From contig CAZLFD010000003.1 in assembly GCA_964558715.1 (NCBI GenBank), positions 1 through 64,000 on the forward strand: a stretch of DNA of 64,000 nucleotides, read 5' to 3'. A program made the translations under genes and the position numbers. Positions 54,659 through 63,610 of the stretch are shown here, piece by piece. Source of the stretch: JBGSOV01 sp964558715. Lineage in GTDB: Bacteria; Patescibacteriota; Gracilibacteria; CAIRYL01; GCA-016699755. The notes under the pieces were generated by a model. It worked only from the letters and a program-made list of their open reading frames with translations, searched no databases and was not told the DNA's origin. Each line of letters starts with the position of its first letter. Positions within the stretch are counted from its first letter, which is position 1.

Positions 54659-55578
54659 CAGCCTGGATTAAAGACAGCTACAAGTGCAAAGGCCGAAAGA
54701 ATGATTACGATGCCTAAGAGCGACCCGCCGATGATTTCTTTTGCCTTGCGGTGGCGATCTTCATCGCCGAACGAAGTCACAAAATACCCTCCTGCGACAA
54801 TAAATGATGCCATCGCAAGGACACCCAAAAAGGTAAGGATAAAGCGGAGCAAGCCGACCATCTGCTGAGCAAAGCTTTCAATCTCTCCCTCGCCCGGGGC
54901 GCCACTGTCCGGGTAAAACACGGTGCGCACCAGCGGTTCGGCGAACATGGCGATCAGCAGACCAGAAAAGCCCCATTGAAAAATCTTTTTCGCGCTCGAA
55001 ATAGTTTCTTCTTCGCCATTAGCGGTAATAAATTTGTAGCCGGCATAAAACACCGTCGCGATGGCAATCGGTGTCAGGGCGACTTGGATAAACGCCGTAA
55101 TGCGAGCAAAAATCTGCTCAGCGCCAGCTTGGTTGATGATATCTGCGTTCGCGTTGGTGGGGGCAAAAGCATTGCCGATATCTACTGCCAGCGAAATAAC
55201 GACGAATCCGGCTATTCCCCAGCCCAGATTCTTGCGCTGCTCACTGATCATCTCTTCTCTTCCGGCACTACCGACCAGCGTGAGCAGATACACTACCCAG
55301 ATCAAGAGCGCCACAAAAGCGAAGATATACTTGAACTGCGGCAAGACAAAATTGTAAAACAGATTGCGAATCGCCTCTACTGAGCTGCCGCCAGTCGGCT
55401 GTATCATCACGTCAACCGGGTCAAAGACATCTGTCCAATCTCCTAAAACACCGCCACCCGCCTCGTTTCCTGGCACGGGGGCTTCAGGAACCTGCTGCGC
55501 TAAAGCTGTCTGGGGTTCTGCCCAGAGCAGTATTGCCACAAGGCCGACAACCAGTAAAACGAAGAATTTGGTTTTCAT
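54658..55578 (-). CDS. Pilin-like multi-helix membrane protein, copy B
   Basis: 306 residues from the ATG at 55578, signal peptide FFVLLVVGLVAILLWAEPQTA. Three two-helix units with charged turns: TLVGSAGREEMISEQRKNLG, YKFITANGEEETISSAKKIF, GYFVTSFGDEDRHRKAKEII. Paralogous to copy A and co-transcribed with it. No ATPase or secretion genes adjoin, so a type IV secretion role is not supported by context. Confidence 0.7.
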   Translation of the reverse strand: MKTKFFVLLVVGLVAILLWAEPQTALAQQVPEAPVPGNEAGGGVLGDWTDVFDPVDVMIQPTGGSSVEAIRNLFYNFVLPQFKYIFAFVALLIWVVYLLTLVGSAGREEMISEQRKNLGWGIAGFVVISLAVDIGNAFAPTNANADIINQAGAEQIFARITAFIQVALTPIAIATVFYAGYKFITANGEEETISSAKKIFQWGFSGLLIAMFAEPLVRTVFYPDSGAPGEGEIESFAQQMVGLLRFILTFLGVLAMASFIVAGGYFVTSFGDEDRHRKAKEIIGGSLLGIVIILSAFALVAVFNPG

Positions 55579-55655
55579 ATCGCTATAGTCTACAATTTTT
55601 GCGTGTTTTGCGCAACTGTTTGCCATTTTTATTGATATTCTCCACAATCTGAATC

Positions 55656-56513
55656 ATGTTTACTGCTGTCGCCGTTCACGCCCGGGAAACCCTTAAAGAC
55701 CCAGTCGCTTTTCAAAGCTTGTTGGCAGAATTGTCGCAGTGCAGCAGCATTGTCGCGCTTACACCCGAAGCCCAAAAACATGTGACTGAAAAATATGCTC
55801 GCGTCGATTTTCATGCCGATTACGATTTCTTTGTCATTTTCGGTGGCGACGGGAGCGTGCTCAACGTGCTCCATCGTCTCGAAAACCTTGATACGCCACT
55901 CTTGCCGATTTCGGCAGGCACTCTGGGGTTTTTGGCAGAGATTCCGCCAGCCGATTTTTCTGCTTGCTGCCATCGGCTGACGACCAAAGAATACACCATC
56001 GACGAGCGCGCCCTGTTCGATGTGGTTCATATCGACGACAAGGGAAAACAAAAAGCCTTTCGCGCTCTTAATGAAGCCGTTGTTTCGCAACGTGCCGTGG
56101 CGCGCATGGTGGCGCTCAAAACCCTAGTGAATAATGAATATCTGACGACCTACCGCGCCGATGGCGTGATGGTCGCGACCCCGACCGGTAGTACCGCCTA
56201 TTCACTCGCGGCAGGCGGACCGATTGTCTATCCGCGTTTCGATGCGCTGATTCTGACACCAGTATCACCACATTCGTTTACCCACCGCTCGCTGCTTTTG
56301 CCAGGCGACAAAAAAGTGACCATCATGCCCGATGATAGTAACCGCGAACCGGTAATGCTGACGATTGACGGGCAGATCACCGTACCAATCGAACAGGGTG
56401 AAAAAGTGGAGATTAGCATTGCCAAAGAAAAACTTAAATTCTTGCGCATGCCCGAGGAGCACTTCTTAAAAACACTCAAAAGGAAATTGCACTGGGGAAA
56501 GAATGCGGTGTAG
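55656..56513 (+). CDS. nadK: NAD kinase
   Basis: Phosphorylates NAD to NADP. 285 residues. FVIFGGDGSVLNVLH (GGDG motif with catalytic Asp), SAGTLGFLAEIPP, ALNEAVVSQ (NE motif), TYRADGVMVATPTGSTAYSL, and TPVSPHSFTHRSLL are all diagnostic. Divergent from the pilin-like pair. Confidence 0.96.
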   Translation: MFTAVAVHARETLKDPVAFQSLLAELSQCSSIVALTPEAQKHVTEKYARVDFHADYDFFVIFGGDGSVLNVLHRLENLDTPLLPISAGTLGFLAEIPPADFSACCHRLTTKEYTIDERALFDVVHIDDKGKQKAFRALNEAVVSQRAVARMVALKTLVNNEYLTTYRADGVMVATPTGSTAYSLAAGGPIVYPRFDALILTPVSPHSFTHRSLLLPGDKKVTIMPDDSNREPVMLTIDGQITVPIEQGEKVEISIAKEKLKFLRMPEEHFLKTLKRKLHWGKNAV

Positions 56514-56599
56514 GTAGCAATTAGCAATCTGCAATCAGGATATAGTGGTAAATCTGTGTGTCTGCCTAGAGGAAGAACTCAGCATCTTTGCTTGTGATT

Positions 56600-56712
56600 T
56601 CCTTTTCCCCTTGAGAGGAGGAGTGAGAGGGGGTAGATGACTATCTCTGGACTACTCTCATATTTCGCCAGTTTTCTACCCCTACCGCCCTCTTGAAGCA
56701 AGAGGCGGGAGG
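56600..56712. repeat. Solitary palindromic repeat copies
   Basis: CCTTTTCCCCTTGAGAGGAG and GAGTGAGAGGGGG near 56601-56634, and CCGCCCTCTTGAAGCAAGAG with GCGGGAGG near 56688-56713. Same style as the array at the left edge; the second one directly abuts the miaA stop and may double as its terminator hairpin. Confidence 0.6.
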
Positions 56713-57651
56713 TCAAGCATCGAGCGTCACCCACACCATCGCCTCGTCTTTACGCCACCAGGTGCGCTGGCGCTTGGCGTAGCGGCGCGTATTGCGTGTC
56801 ATCAACTCTTTCGCTTTGTGTTCAGAGGTATCGCCACGAATGGCCTCTATCGCCTCGCGGTAGCCATGCGCGATCAGTGCCGGTGTGTCCACATCGTATC
56901 CGGCTGCAAGAAGTGCACGGACTTCATCCAAAAAACCAGCTTGCCAGATCACTTCTGTGCGCTCGGTTATGCGCTTTTCAAGCAGGGCAGATTCGACATG
57001 GATGCCGATCTTAAAAACTTCCCATTCGCAGGCTGCTTTTTGTTTGAGCGCGGACGGTGGTTTACCAGTGTATTCGAAAATCTCGAGTGTACGGATCAGG
57101 CGCACGCGGTCGTGTGCAGTCGCCATTGCGGCGGATTCTGGGTCGACCGTTTTCAATCTTTTATGCAAATCATTGGTCGAAACTTCCTTCAGCGAGTTCC
57201 GGAATTCTGGCTGCGGCGGCACGCGCGGAATACTGAGGTTTTTACAGATGGCGTCGAGAAACAAGCCCGAGCCGCCAACGAGAAAAGGAACATGCCTACG
57301 CGCAAGGATTTCACGGATATTGGATTCGGCAAGCACCTTAAATTCCGCCACCGTAAACTCGGCATCTGGCTGGAGAAAATCGAGTAAGTGATGCGATACG
57401 CCATCCATTTCTGCGGGAGTGATCTTCGCCGTTCCCAGATCCATCCCTGTGTAAAACTGGCGCGAATCACCATTGATGACTTCGCCATTAAACCGCTGTG
57501 CCAAACGGATCGACAGCGCCGTCTTGCCGCTGGCGGTTGGCCCAGTAATCACAATAAGTGGTTTTTTTGCGTTCATTAAAAACTTCTCTAGCCGCTGCAC
57601 CAGTTCACCTTCAGCAATACACACAGGCGGCGGAGCAGGTTTTTGCGACAT
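56713..57651 (-). CDS. miaA: tRNA dimethylallyltransferase
   Basis: Adds the isopentenyl group to A37 of tRNAs reading UNN codons. 312 residues from the ATG at 57651; an ATG at 57576 would begin directly at the P-loop segment and is an alternative. Signatures: VITGPTASGKTALS, NGDSRQFYTGMDLGTAKI, HHLLDFLQPDAEFTVAEF, VGGSGLFLDAICKN, and TRNTRRYAKRQRTWWR near the end. Confidence 0.96.
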   Translation of the reverse strand: MSQKPAPPPVCIAEGELVQRLEKFLMNAKKPLIVITGPTASGKTALSIRLAQRFNGEVINGDSRQFYTGMDLGTAKITPAEMDGVSHHLLDFLQPDAEFTVAEFKVLAESNIREILARRHVPFLVGGSGLFLDAICKNLSIPRVPPQPEFRNSLKEVSTNDLHKRLKTVDPESAAMATAHDRVRLIRTLEIFEYTGKPPSALKQKAACEWEVFKIGIHVESALLEKRITERTEVIWQAGFLDEVRALLAAGYDVDTPALIAHGYREAIEAIRGDTSEHKAKELMTRNTRRYAKRQRTWWRKDEAMVWVTLDA

Positions 57652-57704
57652 CCCAAAAAAATACACCATTATTGTGTCATACTCTCTTGCTGTCTGTCAT
57701 GGCA

Positions 57705-58241
57705 TCAGGCGAGGGTTTCGCGAATAGATTTTCCTTGCGTGATTTCGATCCACAGTTGATGAACATATTCTGCAGAACGATGTGCCAGATCAGCCAATAA
57801 GTCGCGCAGCCTGCGCAGCAGATCGATTGCATGCGAAAGTTCGTAGGCATTGTTTGCGGGGGCTTTTTGCAGCTGTTTCACCTCGCTCTTAACGCTGTCG
57901 ATCTCGTGACGGATGGCGGATTTTACTTCGCGCAGCATCACGGCGTCACTCGGCGTCGCGTCATCTTGCAGCTGGGCGCGTACGGCTTGCTCTTCTTCAT
58001 CGTCTTGTTGTGCGGTGGCCTGCTGCGTCATTGGCGCTGAGTCGCCCGCTTGCTCGCGAACGACTTCGGCTGATTCACGGATATCAGTATTCATCGGCAC
58101 ATGGTCGACCGCCTCACCGCGTGCCTGTGCCTCGAACGCCAACTGGGCAGCCTCGATACGCGAATCTGCAATAACACGCGCATCGTGCTTATTGATGTTT
58201 GATTGTTCTGCCGAATCGTGTTGTTCGTCTTCGTGGTTCAT
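57705..58241 (-). CDS. Hypothetical acidic coiled-coil protein
   Basis: 178 residues from the ATG at 58241. Hydrophilic, Gln/Glu/Asp/Ala-rich front half, helical coiled-coil-type rear (REVKSAIRHEIDSVKSEVKQ, then ELSHAIDLLRRLRDLLADLA). No signal or membrane segment. A TTGACA lies upstream on the minus strand near 58312 but without a good -10. Unrecognised. Confidence 0.65.
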   Translation of the reverse strand: MNHEDEQHDSAEQSNINKHDARVIADSRIEAAQLAFEAQARGEAVDHVPMNTDIRESAEVVREQAGDSAPMTQQATAQQDDEEEQAVRAQLQDDATPSDAVMLREVKSAIRHEIDSVKSEVKQLQKAPANNAYELSHAIDLLRRLRDLLADLAHRSAEYVHQLWIEITQGKSIRETLA

Positions 58242-58396
58242 GTGCGGCTTAAGATTGCGTGACCTCACAATAAATTTGCGAGATACGATTGTTAATAAAG
58301 TCTACCATAGTTGTCAAGCATTTTCCATGTCACGTCAACCTTTTTTCTGGGCACAGAATCTGCCATGATACAGATGACTTTCCTTTTATCGCTGCT

Positions 58397-59338
58397 ATGC
58401 CTAAAAAAATGCTCGATCCGTTTCTGCGCATCGACCCGTTTTTGCGTGATGTCGGAGTGACCAACGGCCTCAGACGGGTGATTTTTTCTGTTGCCCATGC
58501 GGGCAAATACGTGGCCCACGCTATTCGTAACAACAGTCTCGGTCTAGCGGATTCGAGCAATGCTTCCGGTGAAAACCAACTCGCGCTCGACGTGCTGAGT
58601 GATGATATCTTCTGCCAACATTTGCACAGCAGCGGTGTGGTAGCGCGCTTTGCCAGCGAAGAACAGCAAGATTCCGTACAACTGACCACGAATTCCGACG
58701 AGCTCTTCTCGGTGGCTTTTGACCCCCTCGATGGCAGCTCACTGGTAGATGCCGACTTCGCCATCGGTACGATCTTTACCGTATTTCGCGGAACAGACTT
58801 TTTGGGCAAGACCGGGAAAGATATTGTCGCCTCTGGCTACATCATCTACGGCCCGCGCACGGTGATGATGGTCGCCACCAAACACGGCTTGTGGGAGTTT
58901 ACCGAAAACCCCATCGGCGAGTTTGTGCTCTCGCGCGATGACATCTGCCTCGCGCCCGATGCACTCTATTTTGCCCCCGGCAATCTGCGCGCCACCATGG
59001 AGCGCAAAGAATACGAAGAACTCTTTTTGCACTGGGCACGCAAAGGCACGACACTGCGCTACAGCGGTGGCATGGTGCCCGATATCCACATGATGCTCGC
59101 CAAAGGTTCGGGCGTGTTCTCGTATCCTAGCTACAGCAAATTCCCAAACGGAAAATTGCGGCTGCTCTTTGAGTGCGCCCCGTTCGCCTTTCTTATTGAG
59201 GCGGCGGGCGGCGCAGCCAAGTGCGAACATGGCAGGGATATTCTTAATATACCGATCGAAGAATTGCATCAACGCACGTCGATCATCGTCGGCTCAAAGA
59301 ATGATGTCGATATCGCCGTGGAGTATTTGAATAAGTAG
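58397..59338 (+). CDS. fbp: Fructose-1,6-bisphosphatase, class I
   Basis: Hydrolyses fructose-1,6-bisphosphate for gluconeogenesis. 313 residues from the ATG at 58397. Metal site DPLDGSSLVDADFAIGTIF (D-P-L-D-G-S-S), FASEEQQ (Glu), YSGGMVPDIHMML and the substrate region LRLLFECAPFAFLIEAAGG, then EHGRDILNIP. With rpe and rpiB it suggests a non-oxidative pentose/gluconeogenic metabolism. An in-frame longer start at 58289 adds unlike sequence. Confidence 0.95.
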   Translation: MPKKMLDPFLRIDPFLRDVGVTNGLRRVIFSVAHAGKYVAHAIRNNSLGLADSSNASGENQLALDVLSDDIFCQHLHSSGVVARFASEEQQDSVQLTTNSDELFSVAFDPLDGSSLVDADFAIGTIFTVFRGTDFLGKTGKDIVASGYIIYGPRTVMMVATKHGLWEFTENPIGEFVLSRDDICLAPDALYFAPGNLRATMERKEYEELFLHWARKGTTLRYSGGMVPDIHMMLAKGSGVFSYPSYSKFPNGKLRLLFECAPFAFLIEAAGGAAKCEHGRDILNIPIEELHQRTSIIVGSKNDVDIAVEYLNK

Positions 59339-59410
59339 TTGAGCTTCCTTCCCTTGGACTAAGAGGATGATCGAGGCGGGGTTACGAAAAAAAACAGACA
59401 CACCAAAAAT

Positions 59411-59485
59411 TGGTTGCGGGGGTGGGAATCGAACCCACGACCTACGGGTTATGAGCCCGTCGAGCTACCACTGCTCCACCCCGCG
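59411..59485 (-). tRNA. Initiator tRNA-fMet(CAT)
   Basis: Minus strand: C1 faces A72 (unpaired, initiator hallmark), acceptor CGCGGGG/CCCCGCA, three G-C pairs next to the anticodon loop (GGG CTCATAA CCC), T-arm GTGGGTTCGATTCCCAC and encoded CCA. Confidence 0.95.
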
Positions 59486-59654
59486 ACACCGATATTCTCA
59501 CACCAAACTGATGGCGTACAAGCATTATTGCGAAATCGGCGCCAGATGTCTAGTGCTTTCTTCGGTTCTACGCGCCAAACAGCCGGCAAAGCGGTGTGTA
59601 GCGCGCGCCAAGTGTATTCTCCACCCTGATCGGATTATGGCATGCTCGGCAGTA

Positions 59655-60251
59655 TCACTTGCTAAATATGCGCTTCAGAAAGCGCAGGACCATGCTGAAT
59701 AAGTCGTCGGATATCTTGCCGTCGCCGTCGGCATCGAGGAACCGCTGCGCCAATGCCATTGGCATACCTTGCTCTTGCTTGAGTGATCCGGTGGCCTGTT
59801 GCAGCAGACCGGCGATATTGCCCGCATCGAGCCCCTGCTCGAGCTTCGCTTTTCCCAACGCGCCCATCACCACCGGGGCGAGCATGGCGAGGATCTTTCC
59901 GGTCTCTTGCTTACCGGCACCGGTCTGGCCGGCGAGCAGTTCTTCTACCTGCGCAGGGTCTGTAAACAGATGCTGCAAAATACCACCCCCTTCACGCATC
60001 GCCGAGTCGCCGAGTGCGTCATCGAGATGGTTAAAGATCGAGCCGTCGTGGTCTTTGGTCAGGGCTTGGTCGAGCTCTGCGGCACCCTTGGCATTTGCAG
60101 AGTTCTTGGCGAGCGCACCCACCAAAAACGGTAAGGCCGTGTTGATAAGCGATTGCGCTTGGTTCGCATCTACCTGGGCCGCCTGGCCGGCTTTGGCCAC
60201 GAAGGCATCGTTTATCTGGGCTTTGAGCGTGTCTGTGAGCAGGTCTTGCAT
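59655..60251 (-). CDS. DUF937-family protein with EF-hand-like end
   Basis: 198 residues. DUF937 pattern: ALPFLVGALAKNSANAKGAA, SIFNHLDDALGDS, GGGILQHLF, then KILAMLAPVVMGALGKAK (Pro-Val-Val-Met-Gly). C-terminal DADGDGKISDDLF looks like a calcium loop (dockerin/EF-hand style). Function of DUF937 unknown. Single-gene unit. Confidence 0.85.
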   Translation of the reverse strand: MQDLLTDTLKAQINDAFVAKAGQAAQVDANQAQSLINTALPFLVGALAKNSANAKGAAELDQALTKDHDGSIFNHLDDALGDSAMREGGGILQHLFTDPAQVEELLAGQTGAGKQETGKILAMLAPVVMGALGKAKLEQGLDAGNIAGLLQQATGSLKQEQGMPMALAQRFLDADGDGKISDDLFSMVLRFLKRIFSK

Positions 60252-60432
60252 GGGTCAGGGGAAAGGAGCTTTACAATATGCAAACGGCAGGAGTTGCGCA
60301 AGGAGGTGTATTGTTAATGGTTTTGTGAAGTAGGTGAAACAGCGGAACACCTGCGGCGGCGTAAGAGAAAGGCAAGTTGAGAATGGGGTGCATTCGGACA
60401 GGTCTGACTCGGTGTTTTTGCAAGTCATCAGA

Positions 60433-60464
60433 AAAATGGATTATAGGTTTTTATAATCCATTTT
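60433..60464. terminator. Perfect A/T-rich hairpin before the restriction cassette, bidirectional terminator-like
   Basis: AAAATGGATTATA, six-base loop, TATAATCCATTTT: a 13-bp perfect stem with A's on one side and T's on the other. It lies 60 bp past the stop of the minus-strand methylase gene and can end the cassette transcript. A 12-bp direct repeat AGGTGAAACAGC stands on both sides (60332-60343 and 60495-60506). Confidence 0.65.
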
Positions 60465-60524
60465 ATATGTGAGATGTGGATGAGTATGTGGAGCAGGTGA
60501 AACAGCAAAAGTCCTATTGTGGTG

Positions 60525-61286
60525 CTACTGATTCATTTCAACTTTTTGAAACACAAACAAGTGCTCGTGCATGATGAGCAAGAAGTTATGTTCTTTGCTC
60601 TTCTTTTCCCAAAAACCGGTGGCTTTACAATTGTGCTGATGCTTGATGATATCTTCTTTTAACAGGAATCCGGCCTTCAAAAAGCGATCCATGACTTTAT
60701 ATGCCAAAGGCTGATACATTTTTTTTCTGCGTGTATCACCCATTAGAATTGCGCAAAACTGGCCATTCTTGAGTACACGGTATAATTCTGCAGCAACTTT
60801 CTCCATTTCGTCACAGAATTCATCGAGATTATTGATGCCGGACAGGTCTTGAGCAATTTCCCCCTCACTATACTTAATAATATCCGCGTATGGCGGATGA
60901 GTGAGAGCAAAATCAATACTAGCATCTTCAATAAAACTAAGATCGCGCGCATCATTCAAATGAAATTCTTGCTTGCTCGGTGTTTTAAAATCGAACTCCA
61001 ACGACTTCTGCGATCGTTCAATTGCCCCCGGATTAATATCACAAGCGATTAGGTTTCTGTGAAGAAGCTTGGCTTCTATCGCCGTTGTGCCACCGCCCAC
61101 CATTGGGTCCAGTAAGGTATCGCCCTGTTTCGAATATCTGAGTACAAGATTGCGTACAACTTCCGGTGCCCAGTTCCCACGCCAATCAGATTTATGTGTG
61201 GCCCAGTTCCCACGCCGTCGAAAGCTCCACACAGTAGTACATTCTTGGTCAAACTCTGGCGGGTTCAAGGATTTTGGATCTTTCAT
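60525..61286 (-). CDS. Second DNA methyltransferase of the DpnII-type system (DpnA-like)
   Basis: 253 residues. SAM site LLDPMVGGGTTAIEA (about 58-72) and catalytic ALTHPPYADIIKYS (about 127-140); motif order and the HPPY form place it with N4/N6-type methylases, similar to the DpnA second methylase that accepts single-stranded GATC DNA in the pneumococcal system. Its ATG follows the nuclease stop by 3 bp. A+T-rich codons compared with the flanks. Target assignment follows from context, not from the sequence itself. Confidence 0.8.
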   Translation of the reverse strand: MKDPKSLNPPEFDQECTTVWSFRRRGNWATHKSDWRGNWAPEVVRNLVLRYSKQGDTLLDPMVGGGTTAIEAKLLHRNLIACDINPGAIERSQKSLEFDFKTPSKQEFHLNDARDLSFIEDASIDFALTHPPYADIIKYSEGEIAQDLSGINNLDEFCDEMEKVAAELYRVLKNGQFCAILMGDTRRKKMYQPLAYKVMDRFLKAGFLLKEDIIKHQHNCKATGFWEKKSKEHNFLLIMHEHLFVFQKVEMNQ

Positions 61287-61289
61287 GAT

Positions 61290-62162
61290 TTAGAAAATAT
61301 AGCCCAGTACTCCATTTTCCATATCGGCAAGGTTAAACACATAATCGTTATGATTATAAGTTTCCTCCAGCGAATTTCTGGAAGTTAGCCAGCCCTTTCC
61401 GTCTGTTATCCATACGAAATCGATATCTTGGCGCTTTAGCTCATCATATAAACTACGAAATTCGCCGCACACTGCTTTAAGCTTTGAGCCGCCACCATTG
61501 TAAAAATTGGTTTCAACTAAAGTTAATTTACCTTCATCATTACCGGGCTTCCAGACTGCAAAATCAAAACTTCTTTCAGATTTATCAATCTCAACAACTA
61601 TGCCCCACCTGGTCTGAATCATGGTCGGCGTTGCCTGTGCGAGATATTCACACCCACCGGTCGCACAAAATTCTTTTAAGTACTTTTCGACAATGTTTTC
61701 CATTATCTTTCCACCTCGATTCTTTCTGCCATTACTGTCTAGACCCACTTCAACGCCAAATACATAATCAACCAGGTTCTTTACACCGTCTTCCTTAAAC
61801 AATCTATGTAAGCCAGACTTCTCAATAAATTCATAACACTTTTTACTCGTGTCTTCCGAATATGTAATTAGCTCCCCAAAGTCGAAAAATTCAGAACTTC
61901 TGTCTTCGTAATCAAAAATTTCGAGTTGGTCTTCTCGCGTAGCAACTAACACTGGAATAGCACGAATAATATCCGGCTCTTGTCTAAAGAGACGATCGAA
62001 CTCAGCCTGCAAATCATCTTTTCCTAGCAGGTAATTTAACTTGTTCAGGGTTATTTCCATTCTCGCCTTATTTTCAAAGACCTTGTTCCAATCCACAAAA
62101 TACTCCCAAGTTTTAATTGAGTCTTTCAGGGTAGCCATGAGGTTGCTAAAATTTTTATCCAT
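61290..62162 (-). CDS. DpnII/MboI-family type II restriction endonuclease
   Basis: 290 residues, usual size. Family pattern: FVDWNKVF, LNKLNYLLG, AIPVLVATRE, YVFGVEVGLDSNGRKNRGGK, and the PD-(D/E)XK-like core RSFDFAVWKPGN followed by LTLVETNFYNGGGSKL (Asp, then Glu-x-Asn). DpnII enzymes cut GATC. Lies between the two methylase genes, 15 bp after the first. Confidence 0.92.
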   Translation of the reverse strand: MDKNFSNLMATLKDSIKTWEYFVDWNKVFENKARMEITLNKLNYLLGKDDLQAEFDRLFRQEPDIIRAIPVLVATREDQLEIFDYEDRSSEFFDFGELITYSEDTSKKCYEFIEKSGLHRLFKEDGVKNLVDYVFGVEVGLDSNGRKNRGGKIMENIVEKYLKEFCATGGCEYLAQATPTMIQTRWGIVVEIDKSERSFDFAVWKPGNDEGKLTLVETNFYNGGGSKLKAVCGEFRSLYDELKRQDIDFVWITDGKGWLTSRNSLEETYNHNDYVFNLADMENGVLGYIF

Positions 62163-62177
62163 TAGCTTGTTTGATAT

Positions 62178-63128
62178 TTAAACATAGTTGTATACAACAA
62201 TCTCTGAAACCTTCCCTCGCTTACTGGCAGCCGAATTTACTGCTCTACCGGCATAAACCGTGTGAATTTTGGCACCATCAATTTCAGAGTATATTTTTCG
62301 AATAAATGGCGTATCTGAATTAGATAACATTACAAAACAACCTTTCTTATGGAGCTTATTGAATGTATCTCGTAATTCAATTTGTTCTTTCTCTAAAAAC
62401 CCGCCCGCAGTATAGCTAGTGAAGCTTGATGTTTTATTAACGGGGTAATACGGCGGATCGAAATACACAAAGTCGCCCTTATTAGCATGCTTCAAAACAT
62501 CTTTGTAATCACGCTTCGCAATCTGTACGTTCTTTAAAAGCTGATGCACATTTCTGAGATTCACTTCATCGCAAATAACTGGGTTATTATATCTACCAAA
62601 AGGCACATTAAATTCACCTTTTGAATTCACACGATATAAGCCATTAAACCCAGTTCTGTTTAAATAAATAAAGCGCGCAGCAATTTCTACCTTTGACAGA
62701 TTCTGTGGCTGTTTGGCTCGCACCGAAAGATAGTACTCTTTCTCGTACTTGTGCTTTTTGAGGCTTTTGATTAATTCCTCCGGACACTCTTTGATCACTT
62801 GATAGGTAGTGATGAGTTCTTCGTTCACATCCGACAAAACTGCGTTGTAGGGCTGGATATCAAAGAATACAGCACCACCACCGACAAACGGTTCAAAGTA
62901 AGTATTATTTTCAATATCAAACTTGTCTGGCAAGGGATATAGCTTTTGGTATTGGGCTAGTAATTGCCGCTTGCCACCAACCCATTTAATAAAGGGCTTG
63001 GCTTTCGCAATAGGGCTTGTTGTCAAAAAATTTTCTACCTCATGTACCAAATCTGCAAAAAAACCCCGCTTTCTCCAGCTCGCCACCTTTATCTTGGGAA
63101 ATCGCTGAAGCAAGGCATCCGTAGTCAT
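62178..63128 (-). CDS. DNA adenine methylase, Dam/DpnM type
   Basis: Methylates A in GATC, protecting from the neighbouring nuclease. FIKWVGGKRQLLAQYQKLYP (SAM loop region), YFEPFVGGGAVFFDI, NRTGFNGLYRVNSKGEFNVP, and catalytic FVYFDPPYYPV. 316 residues; the first 42 precede the normal Dam start and have no obvious counterpart. First gene of the three-gene cassette. Confidence 0.95.
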   Translation of the reverse strand: MTTDALLQRFPKIKVASWRKRGFFADLVHEVENFLTTSPIAKAKPFIKWVGGKRQLLAQYQKLYPLPDKFDIENNTYFEPFVGGGAVFFDIQPYNAVLSDVNEELITTYQVIKECPEELIKSLKKHKYEKEYYLSVRAKQPQNLSKVEIAARFIYLNRTGFNGLYRVNSKGEFNVPFGRYNNPVICDEVNLRNVHQLLKNVQIAKRDYKDVLKHANKGDFVYFDPPYYPVNKTSSFTSYTAGGFLEKEQIELRDTFNKLHKKGCFVMLSNSDTPFIRKIYSEIDGAKIHTVYAGRAVNSAASKRGKVSEIVVYNYV

Positions 63129-63193
63129 TTTCGGCTTTAGTTACGTCTGCATAAGATCCTACTGCTTTAAATTTTCTAGATCAATCTTGTTTT

Positions 63194-63550
63194 TTATTTC
63201 CACTCTGTCCAATACGAATCGCCATCATCCGAATACATTTCCGCCCATTCTTGTGGCGTGCACTTCGTATGCAAACACGCATCCGAACAAAAGTATTCCC
63301 GCCCGCCGTCGATGCAATAGCCCTCATCCATCCACTTGCCACAATGCTCGCATGTTCGTTCCGGGTCAATTATGGCTCCGGTTTCGGTAATGTGTTCCAC
63401 ATTCGTCACCTGCACAAAATCACAGGCAAAGCGGTATTGGCCGCGCTCGTACATTGCTTTCGCTTTTGCTTCCGCGGCTTCTTCATCATTTGCAAACAAC
63501 CAAATTCTGCCCACGCCGCTCGCCTGCATCATTACTTCGTAATACTTCAT
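63194..63550 (-). CDS. Small protein with treble-clef-like zinc site
   Basis: 118 residues from the ATG at 63550. Front half alpha/beta (YYEVMMQASGVGRIWLFAND); rear half holds CEHCGKWMDEGYCIDGGREY then FCSDACLH, a Cys-x2-Cys ... Cys-x3-Cys arrangement like FCS/treble-clef zinc modules. Possibly a nucleic-acid or protein-binding adaptor. Upstream neighbour of the restriction cassette but more G+C-rich than it. Function unknown. Confidence 0.7.
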   Translation of the reverse strand: MKYYEVMMQASGVGRIWLFANDEEAAEAKAKAMYERGQYRFACDFVQVTNVEHITETGAIIDPERTCEHCGKWMDEGYCIDGGREYFCSDACLHTKCTPQEWAEMYSDDGDSYWTEWK

Positions 63551-63610
63551 TGTACGCAAAAATCACCCGCATCGTAGCGATCTTGGCGGGGCGTTGTCAG
63601 ATCAATTTTT

